The position numbers and the translations under genes were made by a program. The notes under the pieces were generated by a model. It worked only from the letters and a program-made list of their open reading frames with translations, made no database searches and had not been told where the DNA came from. Shown here piece by piece: positions 56,524 to 58,117 of a stretch of 58,117 nucleotides of DNA. Source of the DNA: Symbiobacteriaceae bacterium (lineage in GTDB: Bacteria > Bacillota > Sulfobacillia > Symbiobacteriales > Symbiobacteriaceae); the NCBI GenBank assembly GCA_029239785.1, contig JARBUG010000027.1:1-58117 (forward strand), written 5' to 3'. Numbering within the stretch: the first letter of the stretch is position 1; every line of letters begins with the position of its first letter.

Positions 56524-57120
56524 CTATTGCTCAACCGGGGCGATACCCAGCTTCTTCGCCTGCTCCAGCAGCGCCAGCGAATAGTCGCCCAGCGCCTGAG
56601 ACCCCTTGGCTATGGCGCTCTGGCGGGCAAGCACTTTCTTCAAGGTCACCCCATCACGGCGCCATGTTCCGCCTTCGTTATGGAAGTTGTGGAGCATGGG
56701 CATCAGCCTGTCCAGGGCGTTGGCAAACCTGGACTCCGGCGTTTCCATTTCCTCGAACTCGTCCCACAGGGCCCGCAGGGGCCCAGCCTGGTCCGCGGGC
56801 AGCAGCGAAAAGATTCGCTCCGCCGCCAGCCGCTCCCGCTCTTCCTTATCCAAATACCCCTTGTCGTCGAACGACCAGGTATCGCCGGCATCGATCTCTA
56901 TGACGTCGTGCACAAGCAGCATCTTCACCACATGTGCAGGGTCGACCGGCTCGTTGGCATACTCGGCCAGCACCAGGGCCATTACCGCCAACTGCCACGA
57001 ATGCTCGGCGCTGTTCTCCTGCCGCTGGCCCCCCATGATCTTCGTCTGGCGGAGGACCTGCTTTAATCTATCGATCTCCAAGATGAACTGAATCTGTTGC
57101 GAAAGGCGCTCGGTACTCAC
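56524..57120 (-). CDS. HD-domain hydrolase (YfbR/HDDC2-like 5'-nucleotidase)
   Basis: Metal-dependent phosphohydrolase, likely on deoxynucleoside monophosphates. HD ligands: AEHSWQLA, LLVHDVIEIDAGD, and a distal D in FANALDRLMP. 198 residues. ATG overlaps the upstream DUF2877 stop by four bases. Confidence 0.9.
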   Translation of the reverse strand: MSTERLSQQIQFILEIDRLKQVLRQTKIMGGQRQENSAEHSWQLAVMALVLAEYANEPVDPAHVVKMLLVHDVIEIDAGDTWSFDDKGYLDKEERERLAAERIFSLLPADQAGPLRALWDEFEEMETPESRFANALDRLMPMLHNFHNEGGTWRRDGVTLKKVLARQSAIAKGSQALGDYSLALLEQAKKLGIAPVEQ

Positions 57121-58067
57121 TGCACAGTCCCCCTAAAACTCGCCTGCCGCTGCTGGGCCGAAAGCACCGTCATGCCCAGGTAAAGCCCGGCGGCTGAATC
57201 GGTACCTGAACTATGGCCGGATTCCAACAACCGTACGATGATCGGACCGATCTCCTCACTGCCGGCAGATTCGCCGAACAGGGCAGCGGCCGTATCACCG
57301 AGCCGCTCCGAAAACTCCCCCAGAACGCCGAGCCGCAGGTAGTTCGCACTGATCAGGGTTGTCGCCCGCGGCGCCAGATCGTCCACACACTCTATCAGTC
57401 GCTGCACACAGGCTGCGAGGGACGGCTGAGTGGCCAGTTGGCATTGTGAAAAAGCCGCCATCATTCCCAGTAACAAATCATCGCCGGAGGGCGTCAGACC
57501 CTCCCCCAATCCCAGAAGTGCCGTCACGTCCGGACGAATGGCAGATTCCGCGCCGTTCAGGAGGCTGTCGCACAGGCTCGTGCCACGCACCCACGCGGCC
57601 CTGGCAGCCGCACCCTGAATCGCGCCGCCAACGCCAACGGGGGCTCTGGTTGCCTGCGCCCCGAGCGAGCCCCTGCCATGGGAACTGATCCACTGCAGCA
57701 ACAGCGCACGCCGGGCCTCTAGATGGGCGGGCGCCGGAATCGCCGCCGCAGACGCTGCCGCCATGGTCACCGTTGCGACGCTCCCCAGCGATAAGGCGTG
57801 ACCCCCTACATATAAACACGCCTGGTCTGGTTTCCATACAACGGGGAGTCCGGCGCTGAGCCCCAGTTGTGAAAAATCCGGGTCACCGGCCACCTGAATG
57901 CCGCCGGGGAGGCGCCCGGTCGCGGCCGTGTGCACAGAAATGAGCCACTCTCCCCAGGCCACGTTGCAGACCCGGCGGAAGAGACTGTGAACCGTCCCTT
58001 CAGCCGGCGAATCCAGCCAGCCTCTCACCCGTTCCGCCACCCATGTGGCTTGCAGCAACAAACTCAC
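57117..58067 (-). CDS. DUF2877 family protein
   Basis: Unknown function; the family signature GLGEGLTPSGDDLLLGM is clear near residue 185. 316 residues. GTG at 58067 without a strong ribosome binding site; a TTG two codons later is possible. First gene of a two-gene operon with the HD hydrolase; the promoter may be outside the window. Confidence 0.82.
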   Translation of the reverse strand: MSLLLQATWVAERVRGWLDSPAEGTVHSLFRRVCNVAWGEWLISVHTAATGRLPGGIQVAGDPDFSQLGLSAGLPVVWKPDQACLYVGGHALSLGSVATVTMAAASAAAIPAPAHLEARRALLLQWISSHGRGSLGAQATRAPVGVGGAIQGAAARAAWVRGTSLCDSLLNGAESAIRPDVTALLGLGEGLTPSGDDLLLGMMAAFSQCQLATQPSLAACVQRLIECVDDLAPRATTLISANYLRLGVLGEFSERLGDTAAALFGESAGSEEIGPIIVRLLESGHSSGTDSAAGLYLGMTVLSAQQRQASFRGTVQ

Positions 58068-58117
58068 CCCGCTCTGTTTCCCATGAGGTTGTTATCTGGG
58101 ATCAAGGGTAATCGATA

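Overview
The window looks like chromosomal core plus accessory DNA from a high-GC, spore-forming Firmicute. Gene content and order (WhiA, RapZ, YvcK, CdaA-CdaR-GlmM, Rex, a GerM-domain protein, LexA-type SOS boxes and a glmS ribozyme, all in GC-rich DNA) point to the Symbiobacterium lineage. That assignment is inference from gene content; no database was consulted. About 56 protein genes are supported, most on the minus strand. No tRNA, rRNA, CRISPR array, transposase or prophage was seen.

Left part (1-11000): a cell-envelope and second-messenger block read on the minus strand. Rex follows a polyprenyl diphosphate synthase. Then comes cdaA-cdaR-glmM with a GerM-domain protein, and glmS behind its own promoter and a clear glmS ribozyme. 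Together these make UDP-GlcNAc precursors, c-di-AMP and the polyprenyl chain. A plus-strand M20 amidohydrolase and a minus-strand GGDEF protein follow. From 11000 to 17130 the PHP-rapZ-yvcK-whiA operon is interrupted by a degenerate PTS enzyme I-like gene and a class II aldolase, in the neighbourhood where Bacillus carries crh.

Middle (17200-31000): an EamA exporter with a small zinc-ribbon protein; a gene-poor stretch with GC-rich tandem repeats and a large nested hairpin; two orphan proteins; a ROK kinase; an ECF sigma/anti-sigma/zinc-finger membrane operon; a CPBP protease; a pair of related hairpins; a DUF692-NUDIX-nitroreductase operon; a rifampin-phosphotransferase-like PEP enzyme with a Gly/Tyr/Met-rich partner; and a HAD phosphatase.

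The most distinctive region is 30940-35969, a YvlB/YvlD/LiaX-like envelope-stress cluster. A DUF2089 regulator, an unlisted 58-residue protein, three tandem DUF4097 beta-solenoid paralogues and a small companion lead to a YvlD-like membrane protein. Five of these genes share the same ~30-residue SHOCT-like helical hairpin. The regulator has a good sigma-A promoter with an operator-like dyad just downstream.

Right part (36200-58117): a TlpA-like thioredoxin with an Lgt-like half protein, a polysaccharide deacetylase lipoprotein, uvrC, a second ECF sigma/anti-sigma pair, and an unusual zinc-ribbon/TM/trypsin-like protease/solute-binding fusion divergent from another CPBP protease. Then come SOS-controlled uvrA, an MFS transporter, an HNH nuclease, a DUF4190 protein, an LCAT-like lipase, an IPT/TIG membrane protein, YcnI-CopCD copper genes, an HD hydrolase and DUF2877.
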